From NCBI GenBank assembly GCA_017643215.1, contig JAEPNV010000005.1, positions 62,001 through 126,000 of the forward strand: a stretch of 64,000 nt of DNA. The letters run 5' to 3'. Under the pieces are notes generated by a model, which did no database searches, was not told the DNA's origin, and worked only from the letters and a program-made list of their open reading frames with translations. The DNA comes from Roseibium sp. (lineage in GTDB: Bacteria > Pseudomonadota > Alphaproteobacteria > Rhizobiales > Stappiaceae). Positions 17,450 through 25,799 of this stretch are shown in pieces (the first letter of the stretch is position 1; each line of letters opens with the position of its first letter). The position numbers and the translations under genes are program-made.

Positions 17450-18148
17450 ATGGTCAATCAGTCAGGCACAATTGGTGATCGACGGGTCACCTTGGCGGGC
17501 GAAGTACGGTCGGAAATCGAACGTATGATCGTTGAGGGTGACCTTGCGGCCAGCGAAAAACTCAATGAAATCGCGCTGTCCAATGCCATGGGGGTCAGCC
17601 GGGGGACGGTGCGCGAGGCCATCCGCTCGCTCGCGGATTCCGGACTGGTCGATCTGGTCGCGAACCGCGGCGCGTTCGTGCACGAGACCACGCTGGCGGA
17701 GGTGCGCAACCTTTATGAGCTGCGCGGTGCGATTTTCGCCATGGCCTGTGCCTCAGCGGCCCGGCGGGTGGGTTCCGGCGAAGAGACGCGCCTGACAAAA
17801 CGGCTTCAGACCAATCTGGAGAAAATGAGGGCCGTCCACGACAACAACGACATCGAAAAATACTACAAGCTAAACATCGAGTTTCATGACCTTCTGCTGC
17901 AGGGCGCAGCCAATCCGAAGGCCAAGACGATTTACGACAATCTGGTCAAGGAAATGCACCTGTTCCGGCGGCGCGGCCTTTCAATCGCCACCAACATCGC
18001 GCTGTCGATCGAAGAACACGCGACGATCCTGAACGCGGTTGTTGCCGGAGAGCCCGAACAGGCCCGGAGGGCTGCCGAAAAACATATTGTTTCGGGACTG
18101 GGACGGTATATGAAACTCCTGGAAAACGACGACGCATCGCGTGAATGA
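17450..18148 (+). CDS. GntR family regulator, FCD subfamily (second copy)
   Basis: Regulator of 232 residues, paralogous to the GntR protein at 8691. The recognition helix MGVSRGTVREAIRSL differs from the first by very few residues, which fits the shared upstream 12-mer. FCD-domain residues are YELRGAI (Glu in place of Asp), EFHDLL, EEHATIL and EKHIVSG. AGGGA precedes ATG 17450. It is followed 45 bases later by the MatB-like ligase gene and faces the CoA-thioester operon, so it likely regulates both. Confidence 0.87.
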   Translation: MVNQSGTIGDRRVTLAGEVRSEIERMIVEGDLAASEKLNEIALSNAMGVSRGTVREAIRSLADSGLVDLVANRGAFVHETTLAEVRNLYELRGAIFAMACASAARRVGSGEETRLTKRLQTNLEKMRAVHDNNDIEKYYKLNIEFHDLLLQGAANPKAKTIYDNLVKEMHLFRRRGLSIATNIALSIEEHATILNAVVAGEPEQARRAAEKHIVSGLGRYMKLLENDDASRE

Positions 18149-18193
18149 CAAGCGCGACCCGCCTGGCAAAGCGAGATCAAAAATAGGCGAATG

Positions 18194-19705
18194 ATGAGCA
18201 ATCCTCTCTACGATGCACTCTTGGCCCCGTATGAGGGGCGCGACACGGTCTTTCTCCATCTGCCGGACGGAGCGGCCCTGACGCACGCCGATTTTCTCGC
18301 GGCCGTCAACCGGACGGCCAATGCGCTGGCCCATCTTGGCGTGAATCCGGGCGATCGGGTGGCGGTCCACGTCCAAAAGTCTCCGCAGGCGCTGGCGCTC
18401 TACGCGGCCTGTGTGAAGGCCGGCGTCGTCTTCCTGCCGCTGAACACCGCCTATACGCCGTCCGAACTGGACTATTTCGTCGGCGACAGCCAGGCCGCGC
18501 TGTTTGTGTGCGATCCGGCCGAAGCCGACGCGCTCCGGCCAATCGCCTCCGGTGCCGGATGCCATCTTCATACCCTTGCCGGCGATGGCAGCGGATCGCT
18601 TGCCGATCTTGCCGACGGGCAGTCATCCGACTTTGAGGTTGTCGCGCGCTCTGACGAGGATATCGCGGCCCTCCTTTACACCTCCGGTACGACCGGCCGG
18701 TCGAAGGGGGCAATGCTCACGCATAAAAACCTGCTGTCGAACGCGGACGCCCTCGTGGACACATGGCGGTTCACCGACAAAGACATTCTGCTGCACGCGC
18801 TGCCGATCTTCCACAGCCATGGACTGTTTGTTGCGACAAACGTGACGCTGCGGGCGGGCGGTGCGATGATCTTCCTGCCGAAATTCGACATCGACGAGGT
18901 GCTGTCCGCCTTGCCGAAGGCGACCTCCATGATGGGCGTACCAACCTTTTACACCCGACTTCTGGATGACGACCGCTTCACCCGCGAACTGGTCGCGCAT
19001 ATGCGGCTGTTCGTGTCCGGGTCGGCGCCGCTCCTTGCCGAAACCCATGAGCGCTTCGCCGAGCGGACCGGGCACCGCATCCTGGAACGCTACGGGATGA
19101 CCGAAACCAGCATGAACACCTCCAATCCCTATGACGGTGAGCGCCGGGCGGGAACGGTCGGATTCCCGCTGCCGGGGGTCGAGGTCAAGGTTTGTGATCC
19201 GGAAAGCGGACAGGAAATGCCCCAGGGCGCTATCGGTGTGCTGTGGGTGAGGGGCCCGAATGTCTTCAAGGGGTATTGGCAAATGCCTGAAAAGACGCGG
19301 GAGGAACTGCGCGACGACGGATTCTTTATCACCGGTGATCTAGCCCGGATCGATGAGGATGGATACGTGACGATTGTCGGGCGCGGCAAGGATCTGATCA
19401 TCTCCGGCGGCTACAACATCTACCCCAAGGAGATCGAGCTGTTCCTGGATGAACAGCACGGTGTCCTTGAAAGCGCGGTCGTCGGGGTGCCGCACCCGGA
19501 TTTCGGTGAAACCGTCGTTGCCGTTCTGGTGCCGGAAAAGGGCCGGACGCTCGATCTTGGGCAGATTGAGGCCAACGTGAAAACCAGCCTTGCCGGCTTC
19601 AAGCGGCCGAGGCTGTTCGATGTCGTCGATGCCCTGCCGCGCAATACGATGGGCAAGGTCCAGAAGAACGAATTGCGCGGCAAACACGCCAACGCCTTCC
19701 AGTAA
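18194..19705 (+). CDS. matB: Malonyl-CoA synthetase-like acyl-CoA ligase (MatB type)
   Basis: ANL-superfamily ligase of 503 residues that activates a short dicarboxylate to its CoA thioester using ATP. The P-loop YTSGTTGRSKGAMLTH is at about 165-180; the A5 motif RYGMTETSMNTSNPYDGER is of the kind seen in MatB; the hinge GRGKDLIISGGYNIYPKE and the terminal PRNTMGKVQKNELR with its catalytic Lys are intact. ATG at 18191 or 18194 is possible. Family-level match to malonyl-CoA synthetases is good, but methylmalonate or related acids cannot be excluded and no malonyl-CoA decarboxylase is nearby. Confidence 0.8.
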   Translation: MSNPLYDALLAPYEGRDTVFLHLPDGAALTHADFLAAVNRTANALAHLGVNPGDRVAVHVQKSPQALALYAACVKAGVVFLPLNTAYTPSELDYFVGDSQAALFVCDPAEADALRPIASGAGCHLHTLAGDGSGSLADLADGQSSDFEVVARSDEDIAALLYTSGTTGRSKGAMLTHKNLLSNADALVDTWRFTDKDILLHALPIFHSHGLFVATNVTLRAGGAMIFLPKFDIDEVLSALPKATSMMGVPTFYTRLLDDDRFTRELVAHMRLFVSGSAPLLAETHERFAERTGHRILERYGMTETSMNTSNPYDGERRAGTVGFPLPGVEVKVCDPESGQEMPQGAIGVLWVRGPNVFKGYWQMPEKTREELRDDGFFITGDLARIDEDGYVTIVGRGKDLIISGGYNIYPKEIELFLDEQHGVLESAVVGVPHPDFGETVVAVLVPEKGRTLDLGQIEANVKTSLAGFKRPRLFDVVDALPRNTMGKVQKNELRGKHANAFQ

Positions 19706-20139
19706 GCGGTCCGTCGCGGCGACGGTTCCGGAAGGTGCACCTCGCGCGTTCAACCCTGCCTGCACGTGCTAGCCGGGCCGATCGGATTTTATTCGTTGGT
19801 TGTTTATAAAAAAGATCGATAGACGCTAGATCTCAGCGCGAAATGCCAATCTGTCGACAATCGGCATTGCCGCATAGCTGCCTGGAAACGCTTCGGCGGC
19901 CTGAAGTAGTAATGCGGGTAAGCATTTCTTCCCCAACGGAATTCTCTAGCGGGTGATGGAGGCACAGCTAGAAATTATCGGGGCTGCCAATGCTTCTCAC
20001 CCAGCGTTGGCAGCTTTACCGACCGAAAAGGTCAGTCTAACAATAGGCGTTAATCGCAATCAATTAGCGCAGCCGTACAAATAACTGCAGCGGAAATTAC
20101 GTCGCCAAGCGATTTACAAACCAACAAACACCTGTACTA
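19706..20139. other. Gene-poor intergenic region with falling GC content
   Basis: About 430 bases with no supported gene. Base composition shifts to lower GC from about 19780. There is a 42-codon frame at 19956-20084 (MEAQLEIIGAANASHPALAA at its start) without a convincing ribosome site or recognised family; it may be a remnant. AATGCC (19842-19847) and GGCATT (19863-19868) form a small inverted repeat. The region marks the left side of a patch that looks unlike its neighbours. Confidence 0.45.
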
Positions 20140-20538
20140 TTACTCAAAAACTCGACAATAAAAACCATTTACCGTAGCCGTTCCTTGCTCGGGCACGATA
20201 AAAATCTCTTTTGCGCCGACTATGTCGTGACAGTTACCTGGGCGTATTGTGAAGGTTCTAGTATTACCTCCGGTCTTTGCTTCGACCTCAGCTTCTACAG
20301 TGTTCGATGCATTGCACAAACGGTAAGTCCCGCGCGCAAGGCCCACTTGAGCATCCGGAACCAAGTCAATCGAAAGAAGAATGCTAATTCTACGGTCATC
20401 CCCCTCTATCTCTTGGGCCGTCCATGGAGCCGACCCGCCAGCTCCGCACATGTTCTCAAAGGTCTGAGCTTCTAGTTGAAGAGGACCAAAAAATGGAATG
20501 GCCATCGCGAAAAATGAGGTAGCAATGATCTTTTTCAT
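20140..20538 (-). CDS. Small secreted four-cysteine protein of unknown function
   Basis: Protein of 132 residues starting at ATG 20538 (MKKIIATSFFAMAIPFFGPL), a clear Sec signal peptide with cleavage near LEAQ. The mature part of about 105 residues has four cysteines (in ENMCGAG, YRLCNAS, PGNCHDI, GFYCRVF), suggesting two disulfides and a periplasmic or extracellular location. I do not recognise the family. Its base composition is lower in GC than the surrounding genes, and a near-consensus promoter lies upstream, both in keeping with horizontal acquisition. The upstream ATG at 20550 adds only MDPA. Confidence 0.6.
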   Translation of the reverse strand: MKKIIATSFFAMAIPFFGPLQLEAQTFENMCGAGGSAPWTAQEIEGDDRRISILLSIDLVPDAQVGLARGTYRLCNASNTVEAEVEAKTGGNTRTFTIRPGNCHDIVGAKEIFIVPEQGTATVNGFYCRVFE

Positions 20539-20623
20539 AGCTGGATCCAAACCAAGTACTCTTGAGGAACAGGATTCACAACTGCGCGAACACCGAATTC
20601 AAGCTTATATTAGGTAGGTTTGT

Positions 20624-20652
20624 ATAATACAGTTTATAAAGTGTATTGTCAA
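20624..20652 (-). promoter_or_regulatory. Near-consensus sigma-70 promoter for the small secreted protein
   Basis: On the minus strand TTGACA (20647-20652), a 17-base spacer and TATTAT (20624-20629), in AT-rich DNA. The predicted start near 20616 leaves a leader of about 80 bases before ATG 20538. TTGTATAA occurs twice as a direct repeat (20620-20627 and 20660-20667) around the promoter and could be an operator. Confidence 0.6.
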
Positions 20653-20856
20653 TTTTATATTGTATAAGTAGCAACACGCTTGAAATTTCACGTTAGGCTA
20701 AGAAAATCTCAATCCTGGCCGGCACCACATTATATGAGCGCTACAAGTATCCCGTGTAGTTCCCGGAGTGAGTCGTGTCGTTCGTTGCGCGCCATTTAGA
20801 CGGGACTTAGGGTGTCAGGCGCAAGGCTAATGGGCATGATACGACGTTGAATGCCC

Positions 20857-21045
20857 TCAAAGAAAACTGTGGCTGTTGACGGTGGCAACGCGCGCACCGG
20901 CGGTGAAAAAATCGTCGTGAATGGCCCGTACCAGGTCCGGGCGCTCCATCATGAGTTCGCAGGACCAAAGCCCGCTTGGCATCCGGCCACTGCGGCGAAC
21001 CAGATCCTGCCCCATGCCGCCGTCCAGAATCGTTATGTCGCTCAT
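20857..21045 (-). pseudogene. Truncated homocysteine S-methyltransferase-like fragment
   Basis: 62 codons that match only the first part of the homocysteine methyltransferase domain: ITILDGGMGQDLVRRSG at the N-terminus, then GLWSCELMMERPDLVRAIHD and GARVATVNSHSF, ending at a stop. Intact family members are about 300 residues and carry zinc-binding Cys residues far downstream, which are absent. No continuation was found in other frames past the stop. Interpreted as the remnant of a deleted gene. Confidence 0.65.
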
Positions 21046-21219
21046 GTCCGCCCGTTTCCCAGCGTCAAGCCGCCGGTGTCTTGTCCCGGTCGCTGTTTCT
21101 TATTCTTGGTTCATCCAGCTAAGCGCCGGGATGTTTGGCCACCCGACGGCCGAACGTCTTTTAAAGGTCTTGTCCTACGCACGCTGTCCAGGCGCGGATT
21201 GGAGCCGGGAGGTACGCGG

Positions 21220-21969
21220 CTACGCCGCCGTAAAGCCGACACGCCCCACCATCGGAAGCTTTATGGAAAAATCCTTTATATCAATACCATAAGTCAGGCC
21301 GAGCACATTGACCTCAATTCCTTCCTCCCAGGCGATCAGAACCCCGAAAAGGCCGAGGAGAGACAGTTGATAACCGGTGCCGCTCGGGGCCTTTGCCCAA
21401 AGGCGTTCCTGCAAAAAGTCTTTGCCAACCGCCGTCGGCGGCAGGTCCAGTCTGAGTTCGGGGACGACCCGGCCGAGATGGGCGATGAACGTGTTAGAGT
21501 TCGGGCCAGGCCAAACGGAATATTCGTCATCGTGGCGGTAGTGGTGGATCGCCTCCAAAAGCCTTGGAATCGCGGCATCGGCTTCCTGGCCGCGAAACTC
21601 GGCAATCAATCGAGGCTCTGCGCCGAACCAGCGGCTGTCGGGAGCGCGGCGCGAGGCGGAGACCGCTTTCCCGCCGTAACGCACCCGCCACCCGATGACT
21701 TCATAGGTGGTGAAGTGCTCGGCTTCCGGCGCCTTGATGGATATCCAACTGTGGACCCCAAAATAGCCCCGCCAGCTAAAGGCCCGGGCGGCATAGACCT
21801 GGATGATGGCGTCTGTCTCGTCGCGCGGATCGGGCGCAATCCCGATCGGCGCCCGGCTGGCGGTGCTCCAATGCGCGGATGTGGTTTGCACGCCCGACAC
21901 AAGTGCAAAGAGGCCAAGGCCAAGATTGAAAAGCACGAAGCCCGCACTCCAGATCAAGATCCGACGCAT
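21220..21969 (-). CDS. DUF3750-like protein with one N-terminal membrane segment
   Basis: Protein of 249 residues. MRRILIWSAGFVLFNLGLGL at the start is a membrane anchor or signal; the rest contains YFGVHSWISIKAPEAEHFTTYEVIGWRVRYG and later HLGRVVPELRLDLPPTAVGKDF, the pattern I associate with DUF3750. ATG at 21969 is chosen because the frame upstream (to 22077) runs into a dispersed repeat. Function unknown. GC content is close to the genome average, unlike the neighbouring secreted-protein gene. Confidence 0.7.
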   Translation of the reverse strand: MRRILIWSAGFVLFNLGLGLFALVSGVQTTSAHWSTASRAPIGIAPDPRDETDAIIQVYAARAFSWRGYFGVHSWISIKAPEAEHFTTYEVIGWRVRYGGKAVSASRRAPDSRWFGAEPRLIAEFRGQEADAAIPRLLEAIHHYRHDDEYSVWPGPNSNTFIAHLGRVVPELRLDLPPTAVGKDFLQERLWAKAPSGTGYQLSLLGLFGVLIAWEEGIEVNVLGLTYGIDIKDFSIKLPMVGRVGFTAA

Positions 21970-22072
21970 TGTTTTTCTCGTGTTCCCTTCGTTCGTGTTG
22001 GTGCCTGGCGGCACATTCAAACCGATGTTGATGACACTTCCCGATTTTTCCCTGGTCATCCTCGGATACCGT

Positions 22073-22330
22073 TCCACTGCTGTCCGGTTTAACCCGGTTG
22101 CGGGATGTTCATTGTCATCCCGAATGCCTCACCATGCCGCCCCGGCCCCCGAGCCGGGGCCCAGCACTTTGCGGAGGGTGTTGTTTTCCCGGAACAAAAT
22201 TCAGGGGTTGCTGGGTCCCGGACGGCCGCTCACGCGGCCTCCGGGAAGGCATCGAGTATCGGGCCACGCCCACTCCAAATTCCATGTCCTTATCCGTTTG
22301 GGCCGCGCAAAGCGCAATTGGTTCAATGAC
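22073..22330. repeat. 258-bp structured intergenic repeat, copy 1
   Basis: Aligns end to end with 42107-42363 at roughly 80 percent identity by eye. Shared landmarks are gtttaacccggttg at the left, CCCCGGC...GCCGGGG, aacaaaattca, a long hairpin (22216-22246: TCCCGGA, GGCCGC, loop TCAC, GCGGCC, TCCGGGA) and gtcaatgac/ttcaatgac at the right. The left 40 bases also occur at 1031-1069. No coding capacity. It may be a structured RNA or a miniature dispersed element. Confidence 0.65.
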
Positions 22331-22802
22331 AGTTGCCTACCCCTGGATTTTGAACCGGACAGCAGTGGGACTGGCCCGAGCATGGCTGCCGAAAGACAAA
22401 CTGGTGTGTGAACAGTCTCACACCCGCCTCACCGATGGCATGTTTCCAGCCAGATGCCTCCAAAGCCAATCAATTCATTGCGAAAACGACCGGTCAGAAG
22501 AATTGGGACCGACCACGTTTCCATAGGGTCTCGGCAGTTTATTCGAACGATCAGAGGAAACCGGTTTGGATGGGGCCGCTCTTTTGGCCGAATGCGATTG
22601 CTGAAACCTGGCGCCGGTAGCTTCACGCGGAAAACCCGAATAGACGAAACGGGAACAAAGCGGCGTGGTTTCGTGGGACTTTTGACCGTCAAATCCCCAC
22701 GAAGACCGGATTTAACCGGATTTTTCCTGATTTTGATCTCATCAATGGAGCCTCAAAGTCGAAATGAGACTGGCTTTTAATATTGATATTTCAATGCGTT
22801 AC
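22331..22802. other. Intergenic region upstream of tRNA-Ser
   Basis: About 470 bases with no supported gene; composition is mixed and open frames lack recognisable protein patterns. On the minus strand this is the region downstream of the tRNA gene. No integrase or flanking direct repeat of the tRNA 3' end was found. Confidence 0.4.
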
Positions 22803-22892
22803 TGGCGGTGAGGGTGGGATTCGAACCCACGGTACGCTCTCACGCACGGCGGTTTTCAAGACCGCTGCCTTAAACCACTCGGCCACCTCACC
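22803..22892 (-). tRNA. tRNA-Ser (anticodon UGA)
   Basis: Read on the minus strand: acceptor GGTGAGG pairs with CCTCACC, the D-arm is GGCCGAGTGGTTTAAGGC, the anticodon stem-loop GCGGTCTTGAAAACCGC gives anticodon TGA, there is a long variable arm (CGTGCGTGAGAGCGTACG region) typical of serine tRNAs, and the T-arm is GTGGGTTCGAATCCCAC. The discriminator is G and the 3' CCA is encoded. Confidence 0.95.
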
Positions 22893-23437
22893 GCAGCGGC
22901 CCCGATGAATACGGGCCGCGCCTGTCCCGTTTCGGGCGTTCGGCCGGAATTGTCAAGGCTTGCGCGACCGCGTTTTGCCGGCGCTCCGGAAAACCGGGTC
23001 ACATTTTTGGGACGGGTGAGACGGAGAATGGTGATTGGCCGCCGATCCAGAGTCGTGGGCAGGGTGTGGACCGGCGACCAAAGCTGGAGGTGGATCCAGC
23101 TTGCAGAGCGACAGGGCGGTCGTCTGCAACACCAACAACCTAGAAAAAAGCGCCCGCTGCGGCTGTGACCTGGATCACAAGCCGGTCACTTCGCACCCGC
23201 GTCACCGGCGCGCGCCATCACCGAGCGTTAACCAAGACTTAAGCATGCGTTTGGCTCTCGACCCGCGATTCACTTTGCAGTAAGACAATCACGCGTTATG
23301 TGGCAGTGAGCGGTTTTGCGGGGGCGAAGCCGTGACAGACTTGACGGGGAATGCCGCAAGGCTGGCGGGGCGAGGGACAACCCACGCCCGCATCCGGTCA
23401 GCGCATGTGCTGACGGCGGCATTGAACATCTGGGCGC
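22893..23437. other. Intergenic region between tRNA-Ser and rlpA
   Basis: About 545 bases. The only notable feature is a CRP-like palindrome at 23164-23179. Open frames are short GC-rich shadows. It should contain the tRNA promoter (left end, minus strand) and the rlpA promoter (right end). Confidence 0.4.
23164..23179. promoter_or_regulatory. CRP/FNR-like palindrome TGTGA-N6-TCACA
   Basis: Exact TGTGACCTGGATCACA, the consensus half-sites of Crp-family regulators, about 260 bases before rlpA. A chance match is possible and no other evidence supports binding. Confidence 0.35.
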
Positions 23438-24613
23438 ATGGGCATGGGGCCGCCGGTGCGTGGTGAGTGGGATGACAGTATGCAGGATCTAGTCGCTGCA
23501 CCGACAAACGCGGCCGGCGCTGCGGCCCAAGACGTGGCCGATCGTGCCGCCAATGCACCGCGGCACATAAAAAGCGTATCGAAACACGTCCTGCGTCTGG
23601 CCTGTGTCGGCCTTGTCGGCGGACTGCTGGCGTCCTGCGGATCCTCGCCGCCCCAGCAAAAGGCGAAATTCAGCCCGGAAAAATATGGCGTCAAAGCCAG
23701 TCCGCGCATGGTGGCGGCCGGCAAGCCGGTGCCCAAAGGCGGCGGGCGCTACGTCGTCGGCAAGAAATACAAGATCGCCGGCAAGTGGTATTATCCCAAG
23801 CACGACCCGAACTACACGTCCGTCGGTCTTGCCTCGTGGTACGGCCCGACGTTCCATGGCCGAAAGACCGCCAATGGCGAGATCTTCGACCGCAACGCTC
23901 TGACGGCGGCCCACACCACAATGCCGCTGCCCTCGTATGCCCGGGTGACCAATCTGGAAAACAACCGGTCGATGATCGTGCGGGTCAATGACCGGGGTCC
24001 GTTCCACGGCAACCGGACCATCGACCTGTCGGAACGTGTCGCCGACATGCTGGGCACCAAGGCCAAGGGCGTTGCCAAGGTCAAGGTGGAGTATGTCGGG
24101 CGGGCGCGATTGGACGGCCTTGATGAAAAATACCTGATGGCGTCCTATTCCGGACCGGGCGCGGTGACCCCTAGCGGCACGCGTCCAGGCACGCTCATCG
24201 CCCAGGCCGTTCCGCCGCAGCTCCTCCTTGGCGGCGCGACGCCGACGGCGCGGCCGTATCCGTCGGCAACCCAAATTGCCTCGAACGCGGGCGGTGCGTC
24301 CTATCAGGTCGCCTTTGATCCGGCGATCGCATTTGAAAACAGCGCCGGAACGGTCCGGCTTGCAGGCGCGAACACGTTTACGCCATCTGCCATACCGTCG
24401 GCAGGTTTGGCCGGGCCGCAACACGGCACGGGGCAGGGCACGCTCGGATTGCTGCCGGTCCTTGAGCCGTCCGCGCCACAGGCGTTTTCCGGCAGCGCGC
24501 TCTCGTCCTACACCGCCCGCCGGCGCATAGCCGATGCCCATGCGGTGTTCGGGTTTGCGGATCGCACAGCTGTTCCGCTGGCTGAACTTGCCCGGCGCGC
24601 CACAAACCAGTGA
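23438..24613 (+). CDS. rlpA: RlpA family septal/peptidoglycan-associated lipoprotein
   Basis: RlpA-like protein of up to 391 residues, a double-psi beta-barrel lytic transglycosylase acting on peptidoglycan. The lipobox LLASC follows a hydrophobic stretch (LRLACVGLVGGLLASC), so the protein is lipid-anchored. The barrel motifs ASWYGPTFHGRKTANGE and VRVNDRGPFHGNRTIDLS, with the catalytic Asp, are intact. No C-terminal SPOR domain is seen; the tail after about 240 is Pro/Ala/Gly-rich. The start is uncertain: ATG 23438 or 23480 both lack a good ribosome site. It is followed 10 bases later by the PBP5-like gene. Confidence 0.85.
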   Translation: MGMGPPVRGEWDDSMQDLVAAPTNAAGAAAQDVADRAANAPRHIKSVSKHVLRLACVGLVGGLLASCGSSPPQQKAKFSPEKYGVKASPRMVAAGKPVPKGGGRYVVGKKYKIAGKWYYPKHDPNYTSVGLASWYGPTFHGRKTANGEIFDRNALTAAHTTMPLPSYARVTNLENNRSMIVRVNDRGPFHGNRTIDLSERVADMLGTKAKGVAKVKVEYVGRARLDGLDEKYLMASYSGPGAVTPSGTRPGTLIAQAVPPQLLLGGATPTARPYPSATQIASNAGGASYQVAFDPAIAFENSAGTVRLAGANTFTPSAIPSAGLAGPQHGTGQGTLGLLPVLEPSAPQAFSGSALSSYTARRRIADAHAVFGFADRTAVPLAELARRATNQ

Positions 24614-24623
24614 CGGCCGCTAT

Positions 24624-25799
24624 ATGGTCCAGGTGCGGGTGATCGGCGCAGCGGTGAAGCACCTCGCCTGGTTGTCCGTTGCGGTTCTCGCCGCGGCGTC
24701 TCCCGCCGCAAGCGAGACCCTGGAAACCCGGGCCCCGATCGCCTTTTTGACGGAACTTGAAACGGGCACGGTTCTGTTTGCCAAAGAACCGGACCAGCCG
24801 TTTCAACCCGGTTCACTGGCCAAGGTCATGACGGCCGCGACCGTGTTCGGGGCGCTCGACGCCGGTGACATCGCGCCCGATACACTCTGCACGGTCAGCG
24901 AACATGCCTGGCGCACGGGCGGCGCGCCGGCACGCGGTGCGACCATGTTCGCCGAGCTGAAATCTGATATCGCGGTATCCGACCTCCTGCAGGGATTGCT
25001 GGTCCATCAGGCCAACGATGCGGCCATCATACTGGCCGAATGCCTGGACGGGAGCGAGGCGGCGTTCGGCGGGCGCATGACCGCCCTTGCGCAAGACATC
25101 GGCATGCCGGGCAGCCGGTTCGTCAATCCGACCGGCTATGAGGCCGCGGGCGCGGCCACCACGGCGCGCGACCTGGCGCGGCTTGCCGGTCACATCCTGA
25201 CCCATCACCGCGACCGCTACGCCCTGTTTTCGCAAGCCGAATTCACCTGGAACGGCATTTTCCAGTTCAACCGGAACCCGTTGATCGGCGAGATCCGGCA
25301 CCTGGACGGTCTTGGCGCCGGGGTCAGCGAAGCCGACGGTTATGCCGCGCTCGCCTCGCTCAACCGGGACAACCGGCGCATCATCGCGGTCGTTGCCAAT
25401 CTTCCGAGCGACAAGAACCGTTTGCGGGCCTTGCGTGAAGTGATCGACGGCGCCTGGGAGTATTTCGGCGTTCGCACGCTGTTCAAGAAGGGCGAGACCG
25501 TCACGATGGGCCGGGTGTTTGGCGGAACGGAAGGCTCCGTGCCTCTGGTGGCGGCCGAGGATGTGGCCGTTTTGCTGCCGCGCGGGGGAACGCTCGACTA
25601 TCGCCTGCGGGCCGTTTATTCAGGCCCGATCAAGGCCCCTGTTGAACCGGGGCGCACCGTCGGTGAATTGCGAATCATTGGCGAGAACGGCGTCGTCTAT
25701 CGCGCGGCGCTTGAAACAGGTGGGCCCGCAATTGGCGGCGGGTCGCTTCAAACGCGTGCGTTTGACGGTCTGAAAGAGCTTTTGTTTGGCTGGTTTTGA
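24624..25799 (+). CDS. PBP5/DacA-like serine peptidase with degenerate second and third motifs
   Basis: Resembles D-alanyl-D-alanine carboxypeptidases (391 residues) with signal peptide VKHLAWLSVAVLAAASPAAS and the PBP5 C-terminal domain. The SxxK motif is intact (PGSLAKVM, Ser64-Lys67). The second motif, normally SGN, reads QAN (129-131), and the third, normally KTG in DGLKTG, reads GAG (231-233, HLDGLGAGVSEADGYA). It may be an inactive or regulatory member, or have altered specificity. ATG at 24624 is used because the longer frame overlaps rlpA. The gene overlaps tmk. Confidence 0.8.
   Translation: MVQVRVIGAAVKHLAWLSVAVLAAASPAASETLETRAPIAFLTELETGTVLFAKEPDQPFQPGSLAKVMTAATVFGALDAGDIAPDTLCTVSEHAWRTGGAPARGATMFAELKSDIAVSDLLQGLLVHQANDAAIILAECLDGSEAAFGGRMTALAQDIGMPGSRFVNPTGYEAAGAATTARDLARLAGHILTHHRDRYALFSQAEFTWNGIFQFNRNPLIGEIRHLDGLGAGVSEADGYAALASLNRDNRRIIAVVANLPSDKNRLRALREVIDGAWEYFGVRTLFKKGETVTMGRVFGGTEGSVPLVAAEDVAVLLPRGGTLDYRLRAVYSGPIKAPVEPGRTVGELRIIGENGVVYRAALETGGPAIGGGSLQTRAFDGLKELLFGWF

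Noticed and set aside
19956..20084. 42-codon frame in the low-GC gap
   Set aside because: No ribosome site or homology signal; too short to support as a gene on sequence alone.
20851..22092. 413-codon plus-strand open frame across the methyltransferase fragment and DUF3750-like gene
   Set aside because: The minus-strand DUF3750 pattern and methyltransferase motif are clearly protein-like, whereas this frame is not.
22803..22892. tRNA-Ser as a proven island attachment site
   Set aside because: No integrase and no second copy of the tRNA 3' end were found, so only a weak suggestion is justified.
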